64,000 nt of DNA from Acanthacorydalis orientalis (GCA_034766995.1 CM068319.1:19689422-19753421), one strand, 5' to 3'; positions 25,436 through 39,245 are shown, numbered from the stretch's first letter. Translations and numbers: made by a program. The notes: a model not told the origin generated them from the letters alone.

Positions 25436-25473
<38 letters not shown>
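25432..25473. repeat. (TA)n microsatellite
   Basis: TATGCATA leads into about 34 bp of TA; GTGTGTGAG follows. Confidence 0.9.
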
Positions 25474-25475
<2 letters not shown>

Positions 25476-25773
25476 AGCGTGTGTGAGTAAACATTTTTCT
25501 TTCATAAAGCTTTTAAAATGTATTTGCATCTAGTTTCTATTTAGAACATACTTGGAATTTATGTGGATTTGTTTAGCTAGATAATGCAACATACAGCTGG
25601 TTGAATAGTAAATGATTTATGTTCAAACCAATGCTTAAGCACAAAGCTACTCATCGCGTCACATATTAAACAATAGTGAAATGAAATACAGGGAAACTCG
25701 TTTTCTATGTTTCTCTCAGACTGTTCATCTTATACACGATGCCTCAGCGTCGTTTATGTTATATTGTTATCCT

Positions 25774-25777
<4 letters not shown>

Positions 25778-25847
<70 letters not shown>

Positions 25848-25848
25848 T
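25778..25848. repeat. (TA)n-(GA)n microsatellite
   Basis: TA with one TTTA interruption, then seven GA units. Confidence 0.95.
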
Positions 25849-26567
25849 ATTTGTATGGAGTGGTGATTACATGTTCGCATTAATACAATATTCAATATAA
25901 TGGTTAAGTTTACAAGTTTTGCACTCTACTGTATTGATTATAAATAAGTGATTAAGATTTAATATATTAGTTATAGATAATTACCATCGAGAGGTGTTTA
26001 TTAATATTAGTTATTTCTTATATATATAGAATTATGTTTTTATATGTATACCCAAAGAAATAATTTATAATTGGCGTTTTCTTCCTTTCATTTGTTGAAA
26101 TTTTCTGATAAAAAAGTAAGTAAAACAACTTCTAGTTTCTAAAATACGATATTTACATTTATTTCTTCGTATATTAATAGAATCTATGGACGAGATATTA
26201 ATTCTTCTTCGTTAGTTGTATGATATGTTCTTTTTTCAATTCCAAAAAAAAAATTAAGAAAATTATAGTAAAAATTAAAACAAACAAATATCTTTCAAAC
26301 AAAATGCTTTATTTTTGTTGGTTTTCTACAAGAAACGTAGTTTGTATTATATTCGGAAAAAAGGTGTGTCAAGCAGATGCGATATATTTGTAATCTTATA
26401 TCTATATCCTTTAATTAGTTAACATTTTTGTTGTTTTGTACAAGAAGACGATTTTATACACTATTTTGAAAAAAATGATGTGTGTAGACAGGAGGTATTT
26501 ATAATCTGACATCAATATCATTTATTCACGATATACAATTAGTTTACCTTTTAATTTGCTATGGCCA

Positions 26568-26568
<1 letters not shown>

Positions 26569-26627
<59 letters not shown>
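26569..26627. repeat. (TA)n microsatellite, about 58 bp
   Basis: Perfect TA run after GGCCAG. Confidence 0.95.
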
Positions 26628-26629
<2 letters not shown>

Positions 26630-27567
26630 ATTATGTAAATTGATAATAAAAATATCAATTTTTTTCTTATATCTGTATATAGGTCTATAAATATTTTTTA
26701 TTTTCATTGCTCTTTTTTAACTGTGGAGTTTTAATTTTGTCAGTACTAGTCTAGTATTATAAATTATTTTATTGTAATATTTAATTTCAATTCACTTTTT
26801 ATATATTTAAATTTAAAATAAGAAAAGAGGAGAATAATATAAAATGATTTATTTCTTTATATTATTTCCTTTGTTGTTCCAAAATGAAATAATTCAAAAA
26901 TTATATTAAATATATCTTCAAAACATCAAAACAAATATCTTAAGTATATTTAAATTTCAGAATTCATAGACCTGTGAACAACTCAAACGAATAATAAAAT
27001 ATTACTCTAATCATCTAATGACAATTCCATAGACTTTCTTTCAACTAAGAACCCCGATCCTTTTACCATATTCTACTCGATTTTCCTATTCAACCATTTA
27101 TTATTCACATGACCTTACACTTTATTTTTAAACAAAACCATGACCCGTTGTATACTCCACTTCATTTGACTATTTTAATTAAATATGACAACATCTTCTT
27201 TAGACCTGTGAATTTTACGAGTCACACATACCGTACATGAATGATGAACACTAGTACGAATAAAAGATGAACATTTGCCTTTTTCTCTTGTTTTCAAACA
27301 TTTTAATAAAACACGAATCCTCCGAAAGATATAAAAGAGGCTCGGATACAGAGCGTGAAATAGCAATGATAAAGGGAAACAATTAATCAAAAAGAAACGA
27401 GAGACACAAACTGAACGTTTGTAATTAAACAAGAGAGGAATACATAATGTTGAAAAGATTCATGAAAATAATACAGAGCGCATTGATTTATTGAATTACA
27501 TGTTTATGTGCTTTTTTACTTTACATTTATCTTTGTACTATTCGATATTATATTTGAAAAATATTAC

Positions 27568-27571
<4 letters not shown>
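26628..27571. other. AT-rich non-coding stretch
   Basis: The 85-codon minus frame at 27175-27432 lacks domains and is hydrophobic and basic by composition only. No gene is supported. Confidence 0.4.

Positions 27572-27633
<62 letters not shown>
27572..27633. repeat. (TA)n microsatellite, about 62 bp
   Basis: Perfect AT alternation. Confidence 0.95.
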
Positions 27634-27639
<6 letters not shown>

Positions 27640-28150
27640 ATGTATTTAAAACAAGTATTGAGTGGTTATAAATAGGAAACAAGAATAAAAGTAGAAAATA
27701 TATAGCAATATATATTACTAGATGAGTATTAAACGCAGTGGAGCGTATTAGAGAGCTATGAAGATATATCCATTATTTCGTTTTATCTCTTACAAGGAAT
27801 AATCTAAGTGCCCGACACGGAAATCCACATTCTTTGATAAAATAGTATCGTATTTCACAAAACGTTTAAATTTATTTTATGTACTGAATTTCTTTTTTAA
27901 ATAAAAATACTTAATAAAAACAATATGTAAATCGATACTAACTTTATTCTAAGCCTATTTTTTTTAAAAAAAACATTGTGGTTACTTTTAGTTAAACATT
28001 TTTAATTATTTTTTTTATTTTACAAAAGATATGTATGTAATATTTAATTTTTATACTTAATTTTTATTAGTTGTTATGCAAAACCAAAAAATATATAATT
28101 AAATTTCTAATATTCTATTATTAAACATTTTATTTATTTTCGTTAAATTA

Positions 28151-28151
<1 letters not shown>

Positions 28152-28216
<65 letters not shown>
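28152..28216. repeat. (TA)n microsatellite, about 65 bp
   Basis: Perfect run ending TAGGGAAACC. Confidence 0.95.
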
Positions 28217-28218
<2 letters not shown>

Positions 28219-28577
28219 AAACCTATCTGTAATAAATTCAGTTCTTCGACCAATTTTTTTATTGAGATAATTCGTATAATGATTTAATTTACAATACATA
28301 ATTGAAGTATTCTCAGAAATATGTCTTATTGTTTTGAATAAAATTTGATAGAAGCTGAGAATGATTTTCATAGACCTGAGTTTTTGACTTATGCAAAAAG
28401 AAGCCTAATTATATTTCTACTACAATTAAAATAAATTATATGTGATCAATAATATTATTTATCAATGTAAGAAAACGTAATAAGAAATAATTATTGAATT
28501 ATTAGATATTTTGGGGTTACATTTTCAGAATTTATTCATTAAGCACTATTCTAGAGAAAAGTAAATCGAAAATTATT

Positions 28578-28762
<185 letters not shown>

Positions 28763-29860
28763 TTTTATATATTTATTAAGAAAGTTGTAATAATCTAAAA
28801 ACTTTATTTTAATTAAAGTTTATTTTTTAAAAAAATATTATTTGCAATACACAGATTTTTTAATAATTTGAAAAATTTCATTATACTTAACCTTAAAAAA
28901 GTATTTTAGTCACAATTTAAATAATTACTAGTAGAAATTCGTAATGTTATCTAAATAAGTAAAGACACAACGTATAAAGAATTTTCTTGACATCACGTGC
29001 AAGCGTTATTTATTCATTCGTCGTTATCAACTCAAACTTCTACGACAGTTGTAAAACAGAAAATAAATAAATAACAAATGTATGTACATAAGTAAGGAAA
29101 AGAAATATAATTCAGTGTTTCTTTTCGTTTTTTCGGCTGAAATAGATTGCAGTCTAATACAATAGCGGTCCACTATATAATCCAGGTAGTTGTACATCCG
29201 CCATACTGTTTTTGTCATAAAACTGAACATTATTTGAAACAACTTTTTAATCTTGCAAAGTCTCAGAAGATGCAGTGTTGTCGGCAGAGAATCAGTATAT
29301 ATTACATATAGGCTGTTCACAATGAAATTATTACAGTCAATTTTGCAATAATTTGATTTTATTCAATTTGTTTTTTATACAAATCATGAATCGAATTAAA
29401 TTTTTCATGAATATTAAAAAAGTACTATTGAATAGTTATATTCATTTTATTGGCTTTTTAGTAAACATTATTAATATATAATTTCATTCCATAAAATTTA
29501 ATACTATAGCATTCTTTTTGAAACTGATTTTTTACCAATGAATTTTTTTTAACCTCACAAACCATAAAAAATGTTTGTGGTTAAAAATATTCAGTAAAGC
29601 TTTATTTTATTCATTTTTGATTATTTTTTCTGATGTCATATCTCCAAAATATTCCCAACATCATCTACACTACTACAAAATAGAAATCTATTTTAAAATT
29701 GATACAAAGTCAAATCCTTACAAGTTACTATTTTCTTCAATGTAATTACTTCATTCATGTAACTAAATTCATTAAAAAAGTTATCCCTTGATCTATTTTA
29801 TTTCTCTCTGCATTGAATTTAGATATCGGGGAAGAGTGATTTTTTCTTCTCTAACACCAA
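28763..29860. other. AT-rich non-coding stretch with one hairpin
   Basis: TTTTTAACCTCACAAAC and GTTTGTGGTTAAAAA (29546-29587) form a stem-loop. The 97-codon minus frame at 29027-29320 shows no domain. Confidence 0.4.
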
Positions 29861-30120
29861 ACACCTTATGGATTGAGGGTTCAGTCCAAAGATGCCCTTT
29901 TCTGGAGTGTATGTACAACCACGACGGTTTTTGAGGGGATAATAATAACAGTTTTATTACTTGTAGAATACTTTATGCACACACATCCTTCTGACTTTAT
30001 TCATACACGATAGATTTGGTTGTACGCTGATGTCGCTCGCTTATACACTGATTGATATTTTATAAATCTTCAAACAATATCCCTTATCACGCTCTCAGCG
30101 TTTTGTTTTAGTCTACAGAG
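29861..30120. other. Moderately G+C-richer unique islet
   Basis: Contains TTATGGATTGAGGGTTCAGT near 29868 and GCTGATGTCGCTCGCTTATA near 30027. No open frame. It could be an old repeat or untranslated sequence. Confidence 0.25.
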
Positions 30121-30162
30121 TTGCCATGAATCAGTCTACCGATCATCAATATATCCTTAACA

Positions 30163-30170
<8 letters not shown>

Positions 30171-30198
<28 letters not shown>
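30171..30198. repeat. (TA)n microsatellite
   Basis: About 28 bp of TA after CTCTGTG. Confidence 0.9.
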
Positions 30199-30599
30199 GA
30201 ATTCAATGTGTCTCCACCAAATAAAACCTGAACCTTGAAACATGTGTGTAAATTAATTTTAAAATAATAATTTTGAAAACGATTTGTTAGAGATAAATAC
30301 AAAATTAGTAGATAACGTATTTTCAAAAATGCTTTCCTTAAAATGTTCAATCTTTCTGTTAAGTAGTTAAGGTATATGTATTTCTCTCTTTTTCGTATCT
30401 AGATTTCTCTCCAATATTTATACTTTTGGTAAAAATATAATCCGAGATTATAAATGGTTATAATCAATGGAATGTGTGTACAGAGTGACGTAAAATGATC
30501 TAAATTTATCGGTATGTGCTTCTACCACTCTGTAAAACATATGTAATGGTGTTTATGTGGCCATGTATCTACGTATGCACTTCGCGTGACCTACATTGC

Positions 30600-30829
30600 T
30601 AATGGCAATATCGTGTTGAACATACTATAAGAGTACATCGTTGACCACGAAAAGTTTTCCAACGAACTATAAAAGAAGCAATGTTGGTTACGTCGTGTTT
30701 GCGGCGCCATGACTGTAGAAGTCGCGGGGTCGATTCCCAACCCGAGCTAACAATGAATAAACAATTCATGTGGTGGGAAAATGCGGTCAAATTACTACGT
30801 GACGTCATGGCTTCCATATACACATACGA

Positions 30830-30830
<1 letters not shown>
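30600..30830 (+). mobile_element. Possible tRNA-derived SINE remnant
   Basis: GGGGTCGATTCCC near 30725 closely resembles a pol III B box (GGTTCGANTCC), and the surrounding CGCGG/CAACCCG gives a partial T-arm-like context. The region is G+C-richer than its flanks and is followed by TA arrays. No convincing A box or cloverleaf is visible, and the T stem pairs at only three positions. It is not a functional tRNA gene. An old SINE is the best guess. Confidence 0.35.

Positions 30831-30832
<2 letters not shown>

Positions 30833-30896
<64 letters not shown>
30833..30896. repeat. (TA)n microsatellite, about 64 bp
   Basis: Perfect run immediately downstream of the SINE-like segment. Confidence 0.95.
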
Positions 30897-30899
<3 letters not shown>

Positions 30900-30947
30900 A
30901 GCATCGACGGATACATTTTCAAGTAACACATACGCATTTTCTCCATG

Positions 30948-30949
<2 letters not shown>

Positions 30950-31002
<53 letters not shown>
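30950..31002. repeat. (TA)n microsatellite, about 53 bp
   Basis: Perfect run only about 50 bp after the previous one. Confidence 0.95.
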
Positions 31003-31008
<6 letters not shown>

Positions 31009-31789
31009 ATACGTGTACATAATCCGATTTTTTGTCATCATCAAATTATTTTTTATTGAAAATGACGTTAGCTGTGACTATTTTTTTTCGAGTCTCGATT
31101 AAAAATATGGTAATTTAAAATTTGAACACAATTTTTCACTTTAATCATTTGAATAAAAAAATGTATGTTAATACGAAAGTCAAATTTTATGTGCGAATAT
31201 TATGTCTGGCAAATACTTAATTAAGTTTGCTTTCTGAATATTTTTTATGTAAAGCACGGTTTTTCGTTACGTCATTGAATAATTTTTTAGATTGAAAACA
31301 TGGAAAAGAACTTTTATAAATTTTATTAATGGTTTGCATTCTTTATATACGAACATCTCATCAAATTAATATACATAATCAGTATGTCAACGGATTTCAT
31401 TTCAGAAAAAAATAATTTGAACTATATTTAAAGGTAATCGTGCTATTTATTTTTTGACAGATGAAAATATTTGTTAATGCTCTGTGTGTAATTTTATTTA
31501 ACATATTTTCGAATATCACTAAAAAACACTTATTAACAATAAAAAAGAAGAGTAAAATATTAAACAAGTGAAAGCAACTAAGATTATTGCATTGGAATAT
31601 ATATTTATATATTTTATTATTTATCTATCAGTCATTTACATTTTTTAATACTCAGGTTTTCATTTTATGTAATTCTGAAAGGGATTTTTTAAAGATTATT
31701 CAAGCTATATTTCTTTTGAAAAAATTACATCAATTGAAATAATAGTCATTTTCAATTTAAGAAAATACTTTTTATACAACATTATATCC
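31003..31789. other. AT-rich non-coding stretch
   Basis: No gene or repeat recognised. Confidence 0.4.
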
Positions 31790-31831
<42 letters not shown>

Positions 31832-31877
31832 TTATATATATATATATATATAATATATGTGTGTATGTGTATGTATA
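31790..31877. repeat. Interrupted (TA)n with (TG) tail
   Basis: Two TA runs separated by CATATATTA, ending GTGTGTATGTGTATGTATAC. Confidence 0.9.
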
Positions 31878-32527
31878 CATAAAATGTAATGTATACCATT
31901 AATAATTGCTACTTTTTAATCACTGGCTAATTGGATGATGAAAAAAAAATAATCATAAGAAGTTAATCGTTATTTTAATATTTTATAAAAATTTTGTTGA
32001 AAAAAATATTTATCAAATGATTATAACGATAACCACTTTTAATAAAAAGAGGAGTTATTATATAAATGTGTTATTCTGTGGTTAACAAATAAGTGTATAT
32101 TAACCACTATTTATTATTTATATTATAAATATATCTATTTATAATCAATTTAGAAATAAATACTTTTTGGTAAAATTGAAATGAATTTGAAAGATACTAC
32201 AAACCTTGTTAAATGATTCCATTGTTATTCAATGAAGAAATTATTTTCAGGATTAATATACGATTTTACAATATTGATATCTAGTATTAATATAACTTTC
32301 TAGAATCGTTTAGAAAAAAAGTAAAGTTAGAAACCACGTCATTAAATTTTACTTTAATAAAATACTTAATAATTGAAAAAAATCCTCTTTTGTAACTTTT
32401 ATGAAATTTCACTCTTAGTTTATTTTTCCTTTCAAGTTATCTTTCAGGTGCTAACGACCTTAGTTATCGATGCGCCCCTAAACTCCAAATATTTATCTAT
32501 CTAATTTATTACCTTAGTGTTACTAAT
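31878..32527. other. AT-rich non-coding stretch
   Basis: No gene or repeat recognised. Confidence 0.4.
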
Positions 32528-32554
32528 ACACACACATATATATATATACATATT

Positions 32555-32585
<31 letters not shown>
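32528..32585. repeat. (CA)n-(TA)n microsatellite
   Basis: A short CA run, then TA broken by CATATTTACA. Confidence 0.9.
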
Positions 32586-32926
32586 TCTGGAAAAAAGACT
32601 ATGGTAAACGTAAAGAGCTCGAAATTTAAAACAAATGTCTCCAGGTATTCGGTTATCAAATAAGAGACTCAAGGAACAACCAACACTGATCATAATCAGT
32701 GATTACAAATAGTAGAACAAAATACAAAAGCTCAAATACATTTCTATTAATCGTACTAGTTGTTGTTGCTTCTCAATAATAGAGAAACTGTTGAAATGGT
32801 TTTCTTAAAATTAACTGAATATATCTTATTTTCAAATATAGTATTTTCATGAATTTTTTTATTTATTCAAATTACATGAAATTAATTTATTTCAGTTAGT
32901 CCAATTAACATTTTGAAAGTAAATAT

Positions 32927-32930
<4 letters not shown>

Positions 32931-32979
<49 letters not shown>
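32931..32979. repeat. (TA)n microsatellite, about 48 bp
   Basis: Perfect run ending AAGAGAGAATC. Confidence 0.95.
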
Positions 32980-32980
<1 letters not shown>

Positions 32981-33263
32981 AGAGAATCTATAAATACTGA
33001 CTGAATATTTACTGTCGAGTAGAATCGTAATCCTGATGAGATTTCTAACGTATCTTTAATGGCTGTTCTCGCCAATTCGTTGTTAATCTCAACGTCAGGA
33101 TAACAATCACGTAGTCACGTCCCTGACTTTGTCTAACCATTATCCTTATGTCGTGTTTGGAACTTTTTATGTTGTTGCTTTTACTCTGAATTTTAACTTG
33201 CTGTGTACATGGAATGTAATTATTTATAACAATACCAGTTTTTTATTAGTGTTCACCTTATAG

Positions 33264-33264
<1 letters not shown>
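32980..33264. other. Slightly G+C-richer unique segment
   Basis: ATCGTAATCCTGATGAG and AACGTCAGGATAACAATCAC near 33020-33110 are less AT-rich than the flanks, but there is no frame. Confidence 0.25.
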
Positions 33265-33307
<43 letters not shown>

Positions 33308-33402
33308 ATATATTTGTATATATTTATATATATATATATATATATATATTTGTATATATTTATATAAATATGTATATATATATATATATATTTATATAAA
33401 TA
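33265..33402. repeat. (TA)n array with periodic TTTG/TTTA interruptions
   Basis: TA runs are interrupted every 12-30 bp by TTTGTATA or TTTATATA, similar to the array at 39375-39604. Confidence 0.9.
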
Positions 33403-33826
33403 GGTAATAGTTGTTTGTTTAAGTACATTAAGAAACATCTTTAATGTAAATAATAATTAATTGTACATAAAAATGAAATTCTATTCATTCATATTCCATT
33501 CCAAATGAAAATTAAATCTGAATGGTATTTAGGCATAATTCTTTACGGAAATGTTTACGTGTGTGCATGATCGAATTGAATGTATCGCATTTTACAAACT
33601 TGTCGAAAAGTTGACATAAATAATTAAATAATAGTCAGATAATGAACTTTCGCGAAGTTACGAATTTGATACGAATTTCACAGAACGTCTCTGAAATATT
33701 AATACTTACTTCATAAATAATATAAACTTTCGTGAGAAGTTTTAAACTCTGAATAAATTTATGATGAAAGAATCGTCTTACAGTTTTTATCCAATTAAAT
33801 GGTTATTTCAACATATACATTTTCCA

Positions 33827-33827
<1 letters not shown>

Positions 33828-33866
<39 letters not shown>
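33828..33866. repeat. (TA)n microsatellite
   Basis: About 38 bp of TA. Confidence 0.95.
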
Positions 33867-33869
<3 letters not shown>

Positions 33870-35036
33870 CACTTAAACAGTTATTAATATTAAATTTTAT
33901 TAAAGAATGAACGTTCTACATTTAACTTCTTAACATTTAAACATTTATTAAGTATTTATTTTCAAACATTACATTATTATATTTCTTATGAGTTTCTGTA
34001 ATGTTTTATATTTTGTGACAAATTGAATTTTTATGTGTAATTTAAGATATGAAATATATTTTTCTTTTTTGTGGTCCAATTATTATTTTTATAAATTACT
34101 AAGGACTAAAAGTATCGGTTTATATTTTGAAAATAAGTATAGTTGAATGCTAATTATTATTATGTGTGAGAATTAAATTGTCGAAACGCTTTTTATATAA
34201 AAATATATTTTATACTCTCGTGCCTGGTTCCATGTGATAAATTTTGAGTATGATTTATATTTTACACATACTCGTTGTGTAAATTCGGGGATTGTTTCAA
34301 AAGTTCATAGTTTTGGAAAATCCTTTGTAATAGACAACTATAAAGCATGACACTGTACGTATAATTATGCAGGTACCTGTACCAAAAGCGATAGCAAGAA
34401 CACGGAATATATTTTAAACAACTTTGTACTGTGTGTCGTGCGTTAATTTAATAATGTAAATTTTCTGCCTAGCATTCGTATAAAATAATGCGTTTGGATT
34501 TTTTTCAGCATATATTTGACTTATTTACTTTTTTTCTGAAATTTTACCAGAAAAGTGTTTTTTATATATACTTTGTTTTAATTACTGCTCGTTTATATAA
34601 TACTAATTAATTTTTATCCTAACGAATACAAATTAGACAAAAAGATTGAAATAGTCTTTATTTAATTAAAATATTTTTTAATAATTTACATTACAAAGAA
34701 CACGATTTATCATAGAAATAAAAGGAAATATTTCCTTGTCTCAACCATTACTCCAAAACGAAGACTTGATATTTCATATAAACATTCACTCTGAAGAGGT
34801 GCTTCTATGCTTTATTTTTTCAATAAGATTCATATTTAAATTCTTAATAACTTCACTTTACACTTTTTACTTAAATGTTTCAAAGATAAAACGATTTTTT
34901 GATTTGTTCATTTTTTCAAATTATTTCTGTGTGTTTCTTTTTAATCCGCTTGTATATACTTATATCTTTTAAAATACGTGTAAGGTATAACTAAATTGGA
35001 TTGTTAAATATTTCATGAAGAGAGCCTTAGAGCTTT

Positions 35037-35039
<3 letters not shown>
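33867..35039. other. AT-rich non-coding stretch
   Basis: The 78-codon + strand frame at 34736-34972 is Phe/Ile-rich with no domain; it is chance AT-rich sequence. A patch near 34270-34440 is slightly less AT-rich but shows no frame. Confidence 0.4.

Positions 35040-35082
<43 letters not shown>
35040..35082. repeat. (TA)n microsatellite
   Basis: About 43 bp perfect TA. Confidence 0.95.
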
Positions 35083-35087
<5 letters not shown>

Positions 35088-36543
35088 AATGTTCATAAGT
35101 AAGTCATATAGATTTAATTTCAAATATTAGACAAATGTTAAATTGTTTAATAAAAAATCTTATGTAGATGTTGAACATGGATTATTTTTAAAGTTTGATC
35201 TTTATTAATATAAAAAAAATAATATTTTTTTTCACGAAGAGTTTAAACAAATTACTAAGTATTAAAATATATTTTATTGCATATATTCAATATGGGTTAT
35301 AATTAAATAATTCTAATATTACCTGTTATTCAAATAGCAATTATAGGGGAATTCTACTACATAATACGCAAGCGAATATTTATTATAGTCTACCAACTCA
35401 CGCAAATATTTGGGTTTAACCTTAAATTCATCACTATCGTGCCATTTTAATAATATCGTTTTCACGGACCACAAATATTTAAACTTTGTAATGAGAATGG
35501 TTGAAGAATTTAAGAGGGGTTAGTAGTTGGATACAAGTACATTTTACACTTGTAGTATATTTCTGTATATAAATTATAAATATTTGTGGTACTTATAACA
35601 CAGAACTCAAATACAGCTTTGAGAAAATACAAGATATTCTAGTATATTCAATTGACGCATAAGTAATGAAAATATTAGTACATTGATATATAAAATATGA
35701 ACTTTATATATTCGATATTTTTATATTTTTTACAGTTGAATGTTAGATTTTATGTCTTGTTTAAATTATAACAATATGATTTCTAAGAACTTTTTGAGAT
35801 TCCATATTATGTGATATTCTCTAATAGTATGCTAGTTTAGAATCACATACAAAATTAAATCTTTTTTATATTTATGTCGTCTTCTAATTACAAATATTAT
35901 ACCTTTTGAAATAGTCATTGGCAGCACATGCTCAATCATTAGATATTTGAGTTCCAAACCAAATTAACAATTCACAAATGTCAAAACTAGAAACGACGGA
36001 ATTTTTCAATGAATTGGCCAACGTTTAATAAATATATTAAAAAATATTTGGAAATAAACTTTTTATAGTTATTTGTTATTGTTGAAAGTAATTTTTGTGA
36101 TTTAGATTTATGACAAATTTATATATACATACATTTAATGATCCCAATACGGTATTGTTATAAAAAAATTCAATTTGAAATTTTTAGACAGTGTACTCAC
36201 TAAAAAAGTATTTTTAAAAATAATGAATTAACGGTTTTTAACGTCTCTAAACCATGTACATATATTATTCATTATACATTGAATCGTTTGGTATGAAAAG
36301 TTTTTGGATGGAATATTTTTTAACATACAATGAAAAATAATTATTAAAAATAAATTGAATTTTTTTCAAAACCGAAATATGAGCTATTTGATAGATTGTC
36401 CATGTAATTGTTCAGTTTAAAAATAAATCATTTATTTCTTTGAAAACTGGAATAAAAAATTAACTTAAAAGTAAATACTTCAATAAATTGTAAGAAAAAT
36501 TATACAAAATAAACTGAAACAGTTCTATTTTTTTATAAATTTG

Positions 36544-36544
<1 letters not shown>
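35083..36544. other. AT-rich non-coding stretch
   Basis: No gene or element recognised. A less AT-rich patch near 35340-35520 is not open. Confidence 0.4.

Positions 36545-36601
<57 letters not shown>
36545..36601. repeat. (TA)n microsatellite, about 56 bp
   Basis: Perfect run ending TCAATAAGAG. Confidence 0.95.
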
Positions 36602-36603
<2 letters not shown>

Positions 36604-38333
36604 ATAAGAGAGTTAGATAATATTCGTTGAATTGCACATAGAGATTTTAGCGCCTGTAAAATAATCTAAACTGCAATAAAGTACTATAATAAAATACTAC
36701 TCTTACAACAATAATTTCGCACATAGGTATTAAACATATTTATATCTACAACAACAAATGTTGAAGATGTAAACATATGTTCGTAATCACATTTTTAGAA
36801 TTTTTATAGTATTCGTAGAAACACGTGCTTATTCAATTGGACGGTTGTTATCGATAAAATTTGTGATAACATTCAGTTCGAGGGTACCGTTTGAATTGTC
36901 TTATTCGATTTTGTCTTTTATTGCCTCCTGCAAATAAAAATAATAAGATATAATGGCCGTATTCGATGGCCAAACATTATTTGAAATTATCTTGATATCC
37001 TATACTATAACAATAAAAATAAAAAAATGTGTTGTACGTTGTTAAAATGTTTATATTTTTAAATTATAAATGTACTGAAATGTATTTATTTCAGTACTTA
37101 GTAAAAGTTACATTTAATTGCCATCTTATTATTTTTCTTAACTGCCATCCTTGAATTTTAATTCTTTTGTAATTTAAAAATTATCATTTTTTAATCTAAG
37201 TTCTTCAGTTATATGATTATCGTTCTCTTTAATTGTTTAAGACTATTATGGATTAATAAATAGTTTATACTGCCAATTAAAAATAGAGCAGTCCGATTAA
37301 ATAATTGTTTTTATTTTATCTTCTGATAAAAAAACAAACTAATGCGAAGAGGTGTTTAATCAGTTGAGCTTTTCAGTTAGTATGAGTTTTGTTTTTATCT
37401 AAGTCTATTTTTAAAGTAAATTTTCTTAAAAATGACCATTTAAGAAAAAGATCTGTAATTTTACTCATATAAAACCAATAACTGTGTTATTAATTGAAAA
37501 AAATAATTATTACTGGACATATTCCTCACTGTAGAAAGATAAGGAGTTGTAACAATAATTATTAAATTATATTTACTTCCCTTAAAGTATGCTTCTCATG
37601 AAATCGAAAAAAATATTTTGAAATATACAAATTATTGTAACAGAATATATATTTATAAGATACTTAATATACTTAGAATATTTAGCAGGGTAATGTAATA
37701 TACTTACAATAATTTTGACTTAATTGTAAATTGCTGATAAATCTCCTGTTATATTTCTATAATAAAAATAATGAAAAATGATTGTATACTCTCAGTAAGA
37801 TCTATTTTTCAGCAATATTTATATTAAAACAATAAAATAACTCTCATTGCAGAAAACTCAGTGATTTGCTATAGTTGAATGTTTATTAAATCAAAACCAC
37901 TAGTGATAAATGATATCCAGAATAACATACTTGAGTTGTTTTTTCTTTTATTCGCTAAATAAAAGGTCTATGGTATAAATATTCCAATTACCTTCATTTA
38001 AAATTTAATTAAACGTAAAATATCTACTCTTACATTTTATCTTTTGAATTAAATAAAAAAAGCATTTTCAACTTGTCAATATAAATGTGATTAGCAGTTC
38101 AATTTATTTTACTCGATATATATTATGTTGAAGAGCTATTCAGTCGTACTAGATAAAATTTATAATATTTAAAAACTTCATGGTCAAGTTTTTCACAAAT
38201 ACTCTGTTTTTATTTGGTTTCTCTTGAAAAATGTTGGAACAAATTTATCAAATTTATTTAACTTTTCAGTTTTATATTTTTTGAATTTTTTTATGCTATT
38301 TACTTATAAATCAATATACATCTATTTATCTAT

Positions 38334-38335
<2 letters not shown>
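36602..38335. other. AT-rich non-coding stretch
   Basis: No gene. A small near-palindrome GTTATCGATAAAATTTGTGA plus TAAC lies near 36847-36870. Confidence 0.4.

Positions 38336-38380
<45 letters not shown>
38336..38380. repeat. (TA)n microsatellite
   Basis: About 45 bp of TA preceded by ATCTATTTATCTATCC. Confidence 0.95.
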
Positions 38381-38381
<1 letters not shown>

Positions 38382-38463
38382 CTTTTTTAGTTATTTATAT
38401 TTAATCTGTTATTTAAAAATAGACATAAACAATATTATAAATATGACAATCTGTATTTTTATC

Positions 38464-38644
38464 TTTTCTTATTGACTACATGCAACGTTATAGCACGTTC
38501 CCAGCTGAATCTAGTTTCACAGAACTTACCAACTAACTTGTGCATTATGTTACGTTGTGAAACGTGAGTGTCGGGAAACTTTACTATAAATTTCCGTTGC
38601 ACGTCCTCTATATTCTCACATGAACTGTATAACAATTGTTCCAT
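38464..38644 (-). pseudogene. Tc1/mariner (IS630)-type transposase N-terminal fragment
   Basis: The 61-codon frame opens with ATG and reads through segments ENIEDVQRKFIVKFPDTHVS and QRNIMHKLVGKFCETR. The pattern VQRxFxxKF...T/H-V-S-QRxIxxLVxKFxETG is that of the helix-turn-helix DNA-binding head of IS630/Tc1/mariner-type transposases in insects. The expected ETGS continuation has decayed to ETRFSWE and the frame ends soon after. No catalytic domain follows on the minus strand, where a TA array lies about 90 bp away. It is therefore a truncated relic. Which subgroup it comes from cannot be fixed from the head alone. Confidence 0.5.
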
Positions 38645-38810
38645 TAGAGAAAAAAATAGTAAAATCTCTTGAAACGAACCTGGTTCAACAATAGTACTAG
38701 TTTATTTATATATTTTTTAATTAAAAAAAGTAAACGAGAAAGAATTATTCAACGAAGATTATTTTCATGTATTGTTTGAAACCTAATCCTCATTTTTAAC
38801 ATTTGTTACT

Positions 38811-38811
38811 G

Positions 38812-38877
<66 letters not shown>
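38811..38877. repeat. (CATA)n-(TA)n microsatellite
   Basis: GTACATACATACA leads into about 55 bp of TA. Confidence 0.95.
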
Positions 38878-38879
<2 letters not shown>

Positions 38880-39157
38880 TATTTTACTCATCATGTGAAA
38901 ATTTATATTACCTTGCTAGTAATAAATAAATGTTATTTTATACAAATATAGACATATTTCTCATAGAATACAGTATACAGTACATAAATACAATAAAGAA
39001 TTGATTTTTATAGAGAATTAAAAAAATGCAGTAATTTTTAAAATATTTTTTCTTAATTTATACCAAATTATTTAAAAAATATAAATTTTGTATGTCTTTT
39101 AACATGAATATTTGAACATGTAATATTTGATCTTATCAGAAAATTATAATTCAATCG

Positions 39158-39203
39158 TATATATATACATATATATACAATCACAAATATGTACACAAAC
39201 ACA

Positions 39204-39245
<42 letters not shown>
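39158..39245. repeat. Two TA runs around a CA-rich spacer
   Basis: A short TA run with CATATATA, then TACACAAACACACATTG and a second perfect run of about 36 bp. Confidence 0.9.

Noticed and set aside
30700..30760. Functional tRNA gene
   Set aside because: Only a B-box-like motif is present; the acceptor, D and anticodon arms cannot be folded and the T stem is broken.
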